DNA of 64,000 nucleotides from assembly GCA_942159475.1 (NCBI GenBank), contig OW804100.1:7270127-7334126 (forward strand), in the 5' to 3' direction. Source of the stretch: Sthenelais limicola. Its lineage: Eukaryota > Annelida > Polychaeta > Phyllodocida > Sigalionidae. Under the pieces are notes generated by a model. It saw nothing but the letters and a program-made list of their open reading frames with translations. It was not told the DNA's origin and searched no databases. A program made the translations under genes and the position numbers. Positions 20,238 through 30,605 of this stretch are shown here, piece after piece (positions within the stretch are counted from its first letter, which is position 1; each line of letters opens with the position of its first letter).

Positions 20238-21156
20238 AAACTCTATGCAACATTGTTTCAAAATGCTTTAGACGGCAAAACCCAAGAAAATGTCTGTCTA
20301 TCCACACGCCCATACGAATTTAATTATTGTGCGTCGCCATCCGCTAGGTGCGAACATAGTAAGGTTAGTAGATTCTACTACTGATTAAGCAACCACATTC
20401 ACTTTACATATTTATCACTGAAAAATATTCACCTGTTTGTGAATGTGGTTGCTTAATCAGTAGTAGAATCTACTAACCTTACTATGTGGCGGACTCCTAC
20501 ATTAGAATATTGATTCCATAATATTATATCTTCAAAACCAGTATTGTTTATTTGTCCATTCATTTTTTTTTTTTTGTGGTATGAAGTCAATATTTTCAAG
20601 TATCTGAACTAAAATTGTTTTTACTCTCTCTATTGTCAGTGATATGTATTGCAGTAATCAGGTGTGTGGAAACAAAATGACCATGCCATTATGTTGTAAT
20701 TTTGAGTTTAGCTTATCTAAATTTATATAGGAATTCAAAATTCGCCTCTGAAAATTTCAATAGAGAGAGTAAAAACAATTTTAGTTCAGATACTTGAAAA
20801 TATTGACTTCATACCACAAAAAAAAATAAATGAATGGACAAATAAACAATACTGGTTTTGAAGATATAATATTATGGAATCAATATTCTAATGTAGGAGT
20901 CCGCCACATAGTAAGGTTAGTAGATTCTACTACTGATTAAGCAACCACATTCACAAACAGGTGAATATTTTTCAGTGATAAATATGTAAAGTGAATGTGG
21001 TTGCTTAATCAGTAGTAGAATCTACTAACCTTACTATGTTCGCACCTAGCGGATGGCGACGCACAATAATTAAATTCGTATGGGCGTGTGGATAGACAGA
21101 CATTTTCTTGGGTTTTGCCGTCTAAAGCATTTTGAAACAATGTTGCATAGAGTTTT
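20238..21156. repeat. 0.92-kb near-perfect palindrome with nested hairpins
   Basis: Left arm 20238-20635 and right arm 20758-21156 are reverse complements with few differences (a T/A-run length change is one), around a 122-bp loop. Each arm contains its own inverted repeat: a 49-bp word starting ACATAGTAAGGTTAGTAG and its complement, separated by about 37 bp. The word thus occurs four times in alternating orientation. No coding. It ends 100 bp before myosin exon 5. It may be a fold-back transposon or arise from a duplication by template switching. Confidence 0.9.
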
Positions 21157-21256
21157 GCGGATTAATGAATGCGCAACATTTTATACCTCAATTTACCCTA
21201 TCGTTCTGTACTTCCTGAACAAGTTATTCACCAATCATTATCACTTTTCCACCCAG

Positions 21257-21592
21257 AACCAAGAGCTTACTATCAGGTTTGCAGAGATGGAACGTGGTAA
21301 GTCAGACTTGGGAGATAAGTGCGTCAAGTTACAGAATGAGCTGGAGAGCGTGGCGGCCCAGTGGGAGGAGGCTGACCAGAAGGCAAGTCTGCTGTCCAAG
21401 CAGGTGGGAGGCCTGGAGGCGCAGCTGAGTGATGCCCAGGGGCTCCTCACTGATGAGACGAGACAGAAGCTATCAGTCCAGTCCAAGCTGAGACAAGTGG
21501 AGGAGAAAGTGGAGAGTTTACAAGATCAGCTCGACGAGGAAGAGGAAGCAAAGAAAAGTCTGGAGATCAAACTGATTGCTTTGGCCCAATAG
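21257..21592 (+). pseudogene. Myosin II exon 5, rod, stop at donor
   Basis: Starts after CCACCCAG with NQELTIRFAEMERGKSDLGD and continues KCVKLQNELESV, LSKQVGGLEAQLSDAQGLL, TDETRQKLSVQSKLRQVEEK and LDEEEEAKKSLEIKLIALAQ. The only GT at the expected junction comes after CAA TAG, so a TAG codon (21590-21592) would be included if that donor is used; the family has AQ followed by the splice. The rest of the frame is open. Confidence 0.82.
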
Positions 21593-21706
21593 GTGATCTT
21601 TCTTTATGCTTTTGATCGAATATGAAAATAGTATAGGTGCACCCAGTGATTATTTTCGTCCAAATCTATAAATCGCACAATGTAGATTTCCTTGCATATC
21701 TTTTAG

Positions 21707-22139
21707 GCGCAGGATTACAAGAAGAAGTTGGAGGAGGACACGGGATCGATGGACGCATTAGAGGAGGCCAAGGAGAAGATGGCCAGAGACCAGGAGCTGA
21801 TGCAGCAACGGATCGACTCCCTCGAGCAAGAAAACGACAAGGTTAACAAGTCCAAGAAGAAGATCCAGACTGAGCTTGAGGACTACAGTGTGGAGTTAGA
21901 GAGCATACGATCTAACTTCACTGGCATGGAGAAGAAGCAAAGAAAGCATGACCAGAACCTGGCTGAAGAGAAGGCCATCTCCGAGAAGCTTGCCATGGAG
22001 CGTGATAATGCTGAGCGTGAGTCCAGAGAAAAGGGGACAAAGATCCTCAACCCGCCTGGAAGAGGCCGAGAGGTTGCGAACTCAGCAAAGTCGTGAGCTC
22101 GAAAATCTCATGTCCTCCAAAGATGATGTTGGTAAGAAT
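21707..22139 (+). pseudogene. Myosin II exon 6, rod, one-base insertion
   Basis: Between CTTTTAG and GTAAGT, 433 bp where 432 (144 codons) is expected. It encodes AQDYKKKLEEDTGSMDALEE, AKEKMARDQELMQQRIDSLE, MEKKQRKHDQNLAEEKAISE and, after a shift at the C run near 22051-22053, RLEEAERLRTQQSREL and ENLMSSKDDVGKN in the next frame. Without the shift the reading ends at TGA 22094-22096. Confidence 0.88.
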
Positions 22140-22313
22140 GTAAGTGCTACTGATTAGATAGTGTACTTAAGAAAATGGTATATTGTCAATTAGCCCAAAG
22201 AACCCTACTATTTGACCACATTACAATAAGCAAGCAGTAAGATTAATTTTGGAAAAACATTTAATTTTTATCTTGAGTTCTAAGAGTAACCAGTATCTAT
22301 GATTTCATTTAAG

Positions 22314-22526
22314 GTACATGACTTGGAGAAGGCCCGCCGTACTTTAGAGTCTCAAGTAGAGGAGCAACGTACCCAGATAGAGGAGCTTGAAGATGAGCTC
22401 CAGGCCACAGAAGACGCCAAGTTGCGTCTGGAGGTTAACATGCAGGCCCAGAAAGCTCAGTTCGAGCGCGAACTCCAGGCCAAGGATAAGCAGGCAGAGG
22501 AGAAGAAGCGTGGTCTCATTAGACAA
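22314..22526 (+). CDS. Myosin II exon 7, rod (intact)
   Basis: 213 bp, 71 codons, phase 0, between TTTAAG and GTAAAT. It encodes [38 protein letters not shown] and [20 protein letters not shown], one of the best conserved rod segments. No lesion is seen. Confidence 0.9.
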
Positions 22527-22812
22527 GTAAATGCATTTAATTGAATTATCAAACCTTTCTCCTGTTAATTTAAAGCATTTACCCCAAACGCCCTCAAATT
22601 TGGTCGATTCATGGTAAAGCCTGGTAGATAAAAAGCTCAGCACAATTGAAATTGCCTCAACCAGTGTAATTTCTTTAACTGAGTATTTAATCATTACTGC
22701 TTACACCATTCTGAGCCAAAGAAATGAACAATTTTTACCCTATTCACTGACTAAAATGCATCATTCGCTTATAAACAATTATTACATTGAAATAAATTGT
22801 TTCTTGTTTTAG

Positions 22813-23063
22813 TTACGGAAATGGAAGCTGAATTGGAAGAAGAGAGGAAACAAAGGAGTGCCGCCGTTAACGCTCGTAAGAAGCTTGAGGGAGACCTTAA
22901 GGACATGGAGGGTCAGGTAGAGATGGCCAACAAGGTTAAGGAAGACAGTGTCCACCAGCTCCGCAAACTCCAGAATGGCTACAAGGACTTACAGCGCGAG
23001 GCTGAGGAGGCTATCCTCTCTCGCGATGAGATTGCTGCTCAAGTTAAGGAGAATGAGAAGAAG
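22813..23063 (+). pseudogene. Myosin II exon 8, rod, base lost at acceptor
   Basis: 251 bp between GTTTTAG and GTGGGT, one short of the family's 252. Coding matches [40 protein letters not shown] and [16 protein letters not shown], but the AG is followed by TTACGG, so the first codon lacks its first base and exon 7 (phase 0) would splice out of frame. The body of the exon is open. Confidence 0.85.
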
Positions 23064-23867
23064 GTGGGTTGGGGAAGAATTGCTTTCGAAGCATAATAGA
23101 AATAAATTGCTGTAGTAAAATCTCTGCTTGTGGACACGTCAGCCTTATAGACAATTATATCAAACTTGCTGTGTAGAAACATTTCTCTTTGTATCAATCT
23201 AAGAATTTATTAAACTCTGATAGATTCACAACATTCGCACTCAAATGACTTAAGTTTACTAGATGCTGAAGCTTTATAGTGTACTAGCAAAGTACCCGTC
23301 CTCCGGACGGTCACTCTCTCTCCCCACACGTACTTCCCCCTCTCCCTCATTTCCCTCTTCTTCACACTCCCACTCCTCTGCATGTAGGACGGTCACCCCT
23401 CTCCCCATACTTCTCCCTCTCCCTCATTTCCTTCCCCCTCTTCTCTGTCTTTCATACCTGTTTTTCCCTCCCAACCCCATCTCCTATTTCCCCCCGCCCT
23501 TCTGCCTCCCCCATCTCCCTCCCCTCTTCCTTATTATTATCATTATAGAACTTTTATTTCTCATTAAGCATACAGTTACATAAAGGAGAAAAAGGGGATA
23601 GCACTTATGAATTAATTGTCAGCACTACTCTGAAATGTGTTGATCTTCCCAGATTTCCTGATATATTTTGGATTACATTTTGTTTTAGTTTTTATGATAA
23701 GTTGCTGTTAAATAATGTTTTCCATATTTTACATTTGTTTTACTTTTTTAATTATCCCCTCTCCGATCCCCCCACACTCTCCCTCCCCTCTTCCTCATGC
23801 TCCCCCTAGGTCCCCCTGGACGTAGGTTGTGGGAAATGACGTAGTATCTCACAGGGGCTTTCCCAGG

Positions 23868-23995
23868 TGTCTAGATAGCTAGATGGTGCCGCCGCCTCGT
23901 GGCGAGCATCTGACCTAACTACCGTGAGTAGAGAATAAAGGCAGTGGAGCTCGAGACATGAAAGACAACGGATGTGTTATTGAGTTATTGATACA
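23868..23995 (+). repeat. 5' LTR of Gypsy element
   Basis: 128 bp starting TGTC and ending TACA, containing AATAAA at 23933-23938 as a likely polyadenylation signal. I see no difference from the 3' LTR. Confidence 0.92.
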
Positions 23996-24010
23996 AACAT
24001 GACGAGAGGC

Positions 24011-24055
24011 TGTAAAAGAGAGGATAGAGAGAAGTTGTAAAAGAGAGGATAGAGA
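24011..24055 (+). repeat. Two copies of a 25-bp unit after the 5' LTR
   Basis: TGTAAAAGAGAGGATAGAGA occurs at 24011-24030 and 24036-24055. It lies where the primer-binding site and leader would be; no convincing primer-binding site is seen. Confidence 0.8.
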
Positions 24056-24069
24056 AAAATCATCTGATC

Positions 24070-26259
24070 ATGAACTGGAAAAAGTGTGTGATAGGTGTTG
24101 ACAAGATAATATTCCTAGGGGAAGAACTAACCCGGGAGGGGATAAAACCAGACAAGGAAAAGGTGTCAGCGATAGTAAACATGGAGAAGCCTACTAACAG
24201 AGAGGAAGTGCAACGCATCATGGGCTGTGTTAATTTCGTCGGCCGATATATCCCCAATCTCTCGAGTGCGTGTGCTAACATCCGTTCATTACTTAAGAAG
24301 AAGTCGGAATGGGTATGGGATCAAGTTCATGAGCAAGAGTGGCAAGGGATTAAACATGTACTCAGCTCTGAACCGGTCCTAGCATACTTTGATGTAAACA
24401 GGCAGACGAAAATTAGCAGTGATGCATCCCAAAAAGGGCTAGGAGCAGTGTTACTACAGCGTCACGGGGAGGCATGGAAACCTGTGGCTTATGCCGCTCG
24501 TTCATTAACTGAATGCGAAAAAAACTATGCTCAGATTGAAAAGGAGCTGTTGGGCATAGTTTTTGCATGCGAGCGCTTTCACAATTACGTTTATGGGCTA
24601 CAAGAAGTCCTCATTGAGACAGATCATAAACCACTAGTACCCTTGTCAAGGAAGCCCTTGCAAGATATGACGCCAAGAATACAGCGTATGATGTTGCGCT
24701 TGCAAAGGTATAGTGGCAACATGCATTGGGTACCTGGAAAGATGCTATACAAATCGGACACTCTGTCACGGGCAACGATAAAAGAAGTCAAAGTGACAGA
24801 GGTGAAGGAAAACATGGTGGCGGAGTTAGAGGCTCAGGTGAACTTGGTCTATGATAGCTTGCCGGCCTCAGAGATGATGCTGATGAAAATAGCGGAGGAG
24901 ACATCCAGGGATGAAGTGTTGTGTGCGGTAAAGAGGGCCATTATGGAGGGTTGGAACAAAGGGGAATGTCCGGCTTATGCTGCGTATAAAGATGAACTAT
25001 GTGTGGTCAAGGGGGTCCTACTGAAAGGTAATCGAATAGTAATACCAGTCAGCTTGAGGAAGGAGATGTTAGAAAAACTCCATGCAGGACACCTTGGCAT
25101 TGAAAAGCAGCGACGTCTGGCAAGGCAATCAATCTACTGGCCAAAAATGAATGCTGACATCGAATACCAGGCAAAGATGTGTGGCGTGTGCTTGAAGTAT
25201 TTGCCAGACCAACAAAAAGAACCAATGTTGAGGGATAAGGAATGCTGGGGCCCATGGGAGAAGGTTGGGATGGACCTATTCTTCTGGCAGAACAATGACT
25301 ATTTAATGATAGTAGACTATTATTCGTCGTATCCAGAAATAGTAAAGTTAACTGCAAAAACCTCAGCTCAAGTGATACTTCATACAAAAAGTATATTCGC
25401 ACGTTATGGTATCCCACAATTGGTAATTTCTGATAATGGGACTCAATTCTCATCTCAACATTTCAGGGAATTCGCCGAACAATACAGCTTCAACCACAGG
25501 ACGTCAAGCCCCACATATGCCCAGTCGAACGGGAAGGCAGAGAGGGCGATAGGAGTAATCAAGGGCATACTCTCCAAGACGGCCGAGCAGGGCCAAGACC
25601 CCTACTTGGCTCTGCTAGCATATCGAGCAGCGCCGATGGAGAATGGGTTATCCCCGGCAGAAGCGCTACATGGTAGGCGCATTAGAGTGCCACTCCCATC
25701 ACTCAGGCAGCGAGGTCCTGGGAAAGTGGTTAGTGACACAGATAACAGTGACATCAGTGACATCAGTGATCATCATGATGGAAACAGAATCACAACAAGA
25801 TCTAGTGAGTATTATGATACGGGATCCAAAATCCTGCGTCCCTTACAGTCTGAGGACACAGTACTGGTAAGGGACAAAAAGTGGGATCATGCAGGAAGAA
25901 TAGTGAATAAATTAGGTGACAGATCCTACTCAGTGGCCATGGAGAATGGCAATATCATTAGACGAAATAGAAGACATCTTCTAAAAGTATCAGAAAATGT
26001 GGTAAAAGATAGGCTAGACATAGCAAAAAGGGTACTTGAGGAGGAAGAAGAAGAAGGTGAACTAGTAAAAGACACTGAGTTCAATCCAAGATCAGAAAGG
26101 TACAAAGACAATGTAAATACGAGCAGAATAGACACTCAGGAACAAATAGTAATGTTACCTGCTGAAACGAAAATAGTAGCTCGAAATCCAGTAACTACTG
26201 AGTTAAGACGTTCCACCAGAGACAAGAGACCTGTTCAGAGACTAATAGAAGAAAAATGA
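24070..26259 (+). CDS. Gypsy pol remnant: RT end, RNase H, integrase
   Basis: One 729-codon open frame. Residues 1-110 are the end of RT (FLGEELTREGIKPDKEKV, MGCVNFVGRYIPN); the YxDD motif is absent. RNase H follows (SSDASQKGLGAVLL, EKELLGIVFACERF, IETDHKPLV, YKSDTLSR). Integrase has the HHCC finger (LHAGHLGIEKQRRL, MCGVCLKY), then the core with Asp in GMDLFFW, Asp in VISDNGTQFSSQ and Glu in NGKAERAIG, and an acidic, charged C-terminus. The frame starts 74 bp after the LTR and probably lacked its own start in the parent element. Integrase looks intact, RT is not. Confidence 0.9.
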   Translation: MNWKKCVIGVDKIIFLGEELTREGIKPDKEKVSAIVNMEKPTNREEVQRIMGCVNFVGRYIPNLSSACANIRSLLKKKSEWVWDQVHEQEWQGIKHVLSSEPVLAYFDVNRQTKISSDASQKGLGAVLLQRHGEAWKPVAYAARSLTECEKNYAQIEKELLGIVFACERFHNYVYGLQEVLIETDHKPLVPLSRKPLQDMTPRIQRMMLRLQRYSGNMHWVPGKMLYKSDTLSRATIKEVKVTEVKENMVAELEAQVNLVYDSLPASEMMLMKIAEETSRDEVLCAVKRAIMEGWNKGECPAYAAYKDELCVVKGVLLKGNRIVIPVSLRKEMLEKLHAGHLGIEKQRRLARQSIYWPKMNADIEYQAKMCGVCLKYLPDQQKEPMLRDKECWGPWEKVGMDLFFWQNNDYLMIVDYYSSYPEIVKLTAKTSAQVILHTKSIFARYGIPQLVISDNGTQFSSQHFREFAEQYSFNHRTSSPTYAQSNGKAERAIGVIKGILSKTAEQGQDPYLALLAYRAAPMENGLSPAEALHGRRIRVPLPSLRQRGPGKVVSDTDNSDISDISDHHDGNRITTRSSEYYDTGSKILRPLQSEDTVLVRDKKWDHAGRIVNKLGDRSYSVAMENGNIIRRNRRHLLKVSENVVKDRLDIAKRVLEEEEEEGELVKDTEFNPRSERYKDNVNTSRIDTQEQIVMLPAETKIVARNPVTTELRRSTRDKRPVQRLIEEK

Positions 26260-26414
26260 CTGGGTTATATAAAAGGACTCGTTCTCTAAAAAACTAACTT
26301 CTTCATAAAATGTCATATCATGTTACTTCCAATACTAACTCCCTATTTCAATCTAAGCCTGTATAGCATTGATCTCGATGTATCGCTTTTCCCTTATAAA
26401 CAGAAGGAGGGAGA

Positions 26415-26542
26415 TGTCTAGATAGCTAGATGGTGCCGCCGCCTCGTGGCGAGCATCTGACCTAACTACCGTGAGTAGAGAATAAAGGCAGTGGAGCTCG
26501 AGACATGAAAGACAACGGATGTGTTATTGAGTTATTGATACA
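26415..26542 (+). repeat. 3' LTR of Gypsy element
   Basis: 128 bp, preceded by the polypurine tract and followed by CCAGG, the duplicated target. Confidence 0.92.
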
Positions 26543-26858
26543 CCAGGCTATAAATAGAGTGTGGTTATCCCGATTTAAAAAAGGCTTCAAAATCACATTT
26601 CCACCCCAAATACCTTCACAAACCACACACGACGACATCCACAGAGGGGGGACAGACCTCTACAGATGAGTAAAGTGGTTTGTAAAATAACACATTCCGA
26701 GAACATTCTGGACAAAGAAAACCTTCTTTCTACCATTTCTTTTCTACCTCCTTTCCTAGAAATCGCTCTAGCCGTATATTATATGGATTATAAATTGTGT
26801 GTATTAAAATTATCCTTAGGTAAATGTTATGTGAAAATATGCTCCATATATGTTACAG

Positions 26859-26986
26859 GCCAAAAACCTTGAAGCTGAACTCTTACAATTGCAAGAAGAC
26901 CTTGCTGCCTCCGAGCGCGCTCGTAAGAACGTTGAGAACAAGCGTGACAAACTCCAAGAAATAATAAACAACTCTTCCACCAGCAA
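26859..26986 (+). CDS. Myosin II exon 9, rod (intact)
   Basis: 128 bp after TGTTACAG. It encodes AKNLEAELLQLQEDLAASER, ARKNVENKRDKLQEI and INNSSTS, ending in phase 2 at the donor CAA/GTGAAA. If the donor were not used, a TGA follows at once. The phase fits exon 10, which supplies one base to finish the Lys codon. Confidence 0.85.
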
Positions 26987-27437
26987 GTGAAATCCCACAT
27001 GTCGCTTTCGTCTCATTACTGTTGAGGAAATAGTCAATTTTCACTCTCCTTCACAGTCCATTGTACTGTGTCTTTTCCATGTACGTATTTTTTTCTTGAG
27101 AAGTCCTCCTTTCACTTGAAAGTAGAGGGCTTTTAATTTAATGGTCTACTGCCTGAATCTGCCTTAGGTACTGTGCTGCCCCTACACGTCAAATGTCTCT
27201 AAGCGGCCAATCGCTCTCTGGTGGTCGACGACTATCTGTCTCTGCAGGGTAAATCTGCATGATGTTGGACTAAACATTTTGACAGTTTTTTTCTCCAAAC
27301 CCAGGAATGAAGACCAATTTGTCCGTTAGCGACTGTCCTCTTTGTCTTGAGGATACGCCACTGTTCCGACTTTTGTGTCCTTATCAAAGCGGTTTATCTG
27401 TACCGCCACCACTGAGAAGTGAACCTTCCCATTTCTA

Positions 27438-28938
27438 TGGAAAGGCATTTGTATCCATATAGATACAGCAGCACATTAGCTCATGCTATTGTAACTTGCA
27501 TTCTACAAATGCCAATCTGCAATTTGACTTTCGAACTGGCACCCTAGTGTGCACGAACTAGCGCTACATCGCTGCAGACTAGGCCTACTGCATGCAAACT
27601 TGCAACGAACAAGCTGCACGTTGGGACTGCATATTTCTACTTAGCATTCATACAACTCTGGTCCCTCTCACCCCAGTCAAAACAAACAAATATGCTATGT
27701 GGTTAATGGTTTGTTGTGACGGTGGCAAAATTATGTCACAACAGTTCAACTGTTTAGAGTTCAAAGATGCTATTTCGTATGCAATTTGAATGACCAGTGT
27801 GCAATGTGTTGACTTCCAAGATGCTATTTCGTATGCAATTCCTATGACCATTTCGAAGCTTTTATTTTGATGGTTTTCTTTATGTTTCCTTAAACCATCC
27901 ATATTGAACTGTTATCTATTATGTATAGGCCTAGTTCATAATTATACAGACTTAAAAATATCTTTTGCTTTTTGATGCGATGTAATCAATATAGTTTGGC
28001 CTTAAAATAGTATCTAAAAGTATGACTAATCTTAAGAACTGAACCAACATTTTCCCATTTCGTATGCAATATCAATGGCTACACCTCTGTCTCTCTCTCC
28101 CTTCTTCTCTATCTCTATTTCCTGGGCATGATCATAAACTGCCTCCCTCTCAGCTCTCCCGCCCTTGATATAACCATATTAAATGTGTTGATATTTTATT
28201 GTAAAGCAACCAATCCCACTCACTTCTCTCCTGTACAAACCATTTTCCTATTCCTATTTCGTATGCAATTCAAATGACTAAATTGTCTAAGCTAAAAAAG
28301 TCAACAATAATAAACATAATTCCTATTTCGTATGCAATTCAAATGACTAATATGTAAATCTTATTCCCAAATACTATTCAATTCGAATGATTTACACATC
28401 TATTCATACCCTAAATACCCAGACAACCCACAACACTGTGAGGGGGAGGAGGCACATGGGTCAGACAAATTGTTTTATTACCTTCCATTGAAGGGCCAGG
28501 GCTTATGTAATGAGGGTTTGTTGTGACTGGAAAAAGGAGTGTAAACATTTAGGATGCATTGCAAGTTAGCAGTAAGTGTGTCGAACTGGGAAGTGATGAA
28601 ATGCAGACTGGCAGTCAGTCTGACGAAGTGGGCAGTCAGTCTGACGAAGTGGGGCCTAGATCGAAGAGAAGTAGGAAAAGAAAAATCCAAGTTTGCAGAA
28701 GCAAAATGCAAGTTAGGAATGGACTGGATGTAAAATTGGTGAGAATTGGGAAAGTTCTAAAATGTTTTCAAAATGAGGAGTAGGACAGAACATGTTAGGA
28801 TCTATTTCGATGCAGATTAGGAAAAAAATTTCCTATTTCGTATGCAATTCCTATGACCATTTCGAAGTTTTTTTGCAAACTTGCACTCTACATCTCCGAA
28901 TTGAGGGGGGAATCTATATGGATACAAATGCCTTTCCA
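27438..28938. repeat. 1.5-kb fold-back structure in a myosin intron
   Basis: A 27-bp sequence at 27438-27464 (TGGAAAGGCATTTGTATCC...) is exactly reverse-complemented at 28912-28938. Between them the word ATTTCGTATGCAAT occurs six times (27771, 27824, 28057, 28255, 28324, 28834), usually followed by TC(A/C)(A/T)ATGAC. A 21-bp unit GGCAGTCAGTCTGACGAAGTG is tandemly doubled at 28610-28651. No coding is seen. It could be a non-autonomous DNA transposon whose true ends I cannot fix. Confidence 0.6.
28610..28651 (+). repeat. 21-bp tandem duplication
   Basis: GGCAGTCAGTCTGACGAAGTG occurs twice head to tail without mismatch. Confidence 0.85.
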
Positions 28939-29226
28939 TACATTTCACACCTAACCAAAGCTGGTTCGTTTTGAGAATACTTACATCGTGTTTAAGCTGC
29001 CTTTTCTTAAAACCTTTCTTTTCACCTTCTCCGCATGTTCCCACATATGTTGGAATTTCTTTGCTGACGAACCAAACATAAGTAAATAGTTTTTAAAAAA
29101 AATGTTGCATCGATCCTTTTCTCCCCGTTTTTTGAGTGATTGGTTGGAAGTACGAATTAGATGTTTTATAGCTGTCCATTCTTCGTCTTTATATAATTGA
29201 CCTGACTGATTTTTTTACCTTATTAG

Positions 29227-29342
29227 GAATGCTCTCCTCGAGGACAAACATCGTTTGGAGTTGCGTATTGGCCAACTAGAGGAGGAACTGGAAGAGGAAC
29301 AGTCCAACCTAGAAATCTTCGCCGACAAGGCTTGCAAGAACG
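29227..29342 (+). pseudogene. Myosin II exon 10, rod, shortened at 3' side
   Basis: 116 bp from TATTAG to CG/GTAAGT. It encodes [38 protein letters not shown]. It ends in phase 1 while exon 11 must be read in phase 0; compared with the family about two or three codons are lacking at the end. A small deletion at the junction is likely. Confidence 0.8.
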
Positions 29343-29641
29343 GTAAGTCTTTGTTGATAAATCCAATGGGACTACAGCGCCCTCCTGCTCCACTGTTGGG
29401 CGTACAGATTAAGGCCCAGTCAGACTGTCTTATAGCCTGAAATTAGTTAAATCAATGAGAATAAAATGGCACTTTATTCTCGTTGGTTAAATGGACTTAA
29501 GGATTTTCTGGGTTCCAGGTGCTAGATATATTTCTTGAAATTTCAAAAATACTTGCGAAAACCCACTTGTCCCAATACAGTTCGATATATATATCAGAAC
29601 AACCCAATTCTCAAAAGTTTTTTTTTTCTTGTGCCGTGTAG

Positions 29642-29850
29642 GTTAAACAGTTGACCACAGAACTGGCCTCTGAGAGGTCTGGTAACCAGAAACTCGAGTC
29701 TGGCCGTTTGTTATTAGAGCGCCAGAACAAGGAGTTGAAGATGAAATTGTCTGAGATGGAAGCTCAGATGAAGACCCGCTCTAAGGCTACAATAGCTTCT
29801 CTCGAGAGTAAGATCACCAACCTCGAAGAGCAGCTTGAGGTTGAAGCAAC
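29642..29850 (+). CDS. Myosin II exon 11, rod (intact frame)
   Basis: 209 bp after CGTGTAG, encoding [60 protein letters not shown] and LEEQLEVEA, ending in phase 2 at AAC/GTAGGT. Internal frame is open, but splicing from exon 10 would enter it in the wrong phase. Confidence 0.86.
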
Positions 29851-30605
29851 GTAGGTAGAATTACACTAGGAGAGACATTTACACTTACATATGTTATTTA
29901 ACGTTATGGCAATGGCAGGGGAAAGAGAGCGTACATTAAAATTGATTTTTAAAAGCCAGTATGGCTTTTTATACCATCTCTATTGGACCTTGTGGGTACC
30001 GCACCCTTGGAGTTTCTATTATTTTCACGAAGCGAATAAAGGTCTCACTTCTGACAAGTTACATACACAAGAAACAAGTATATCCATTGACGTCTCTTTG
30101 GCGCTCTGTTTCACTGCTTTCTCTTTAAGCTATTTCTTTCATGTTTGGTAAATGGCTAGGAAAAACCGTTTGTAGTTGAATAGTATCATTAAAATTTTTA
30201 TTTTTTTGTATTGAAGTGAGTTATTTTAAAAGGCGGTAAACTACCGTAGGCCGCTTGATCTTTGATTCTTATCTCCCCTGACTGGTTGTGTGCAGGCTGA
30301 TGACTATATATAGCTATAGTGGCTAGTGGCTAGTGGCCCCGGCCAAGATAAGGTGCACGAGGACGTCCTCTCTCTCTCAGTTACACATGACCGCTTTCAA
30401 CCTTTCCTTGTTATTAAAATTGTATTCTTTTGTAAGATGTAGTTGGACAGAAACCTTCTGTTAATCTGAGTGGCTAAATTCCTCAATATATATACACTGA
30501 AATCTATGCATTTTAGCTTTTGTAGATTTTGCTTGTTCATGTTGTCATCTGTTGGTACGGTATAAGGGTTGTTTATCACGTGAGACCCACTATTTTCTGT
30601 TATAG

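Larger units (their letters stand above)
16762..21256. other. Long gap where further rod exons are missing
   Basis: 4.5 kb of AT-rich sequence without recognisable exon. It holds a dispersed repeat copy (17019-17065), an LTR-like segment (17084-17317), and the 0.92-kb palindrome (20238-21156). From about 17400 to 20237 I see nothing that can be named; open frames there are short and without family features. Confidence 0.6.
23868..26542 (+). mobile_element. Internally deleted Gypsy LTR retrotransposon
   Basis: Two 128-bp LTRs (23868-23995, 26415-26542), each TGTCTAG...GATACA and apparently identical, flanked by the 5-bp target duplication CCAGG (23863-23867 and 26543-26547). The polypurine tract GAAGGAGGGAGA precedes the 3' LTR. 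Only 74 bp separate the 5' LTR from the pol remnant, so gag, protease and the catalytic half of RT are gone. Identical LTRs indicate a recent insertion. The integrase type resembles the Mag/K02A2.6-like branch of Gypsy, by general look of the zinc-finger and core region. Confidence 0.9.
23284..26787 (-). mobile_element. Non-autonomous Helitron, copy 2, split by Gypsy
   Basis: Minus-strand copy of the 9064-9843 element: TC start at 26787 after a host A, hairpin CCGTCCGGAGGACGG at 23310-23296, CTAG end at 23284 before a host T. The Gypsy element at 23868-26542 sits inside it with CCAGG on both sides; without it the copy is about 820 bp. It lies in the intron between myosin exons 8 and 9. Pyrimidine-rich segments at 23310-23530 and 23750-23800 are part of it. 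Confidence 0.85.
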
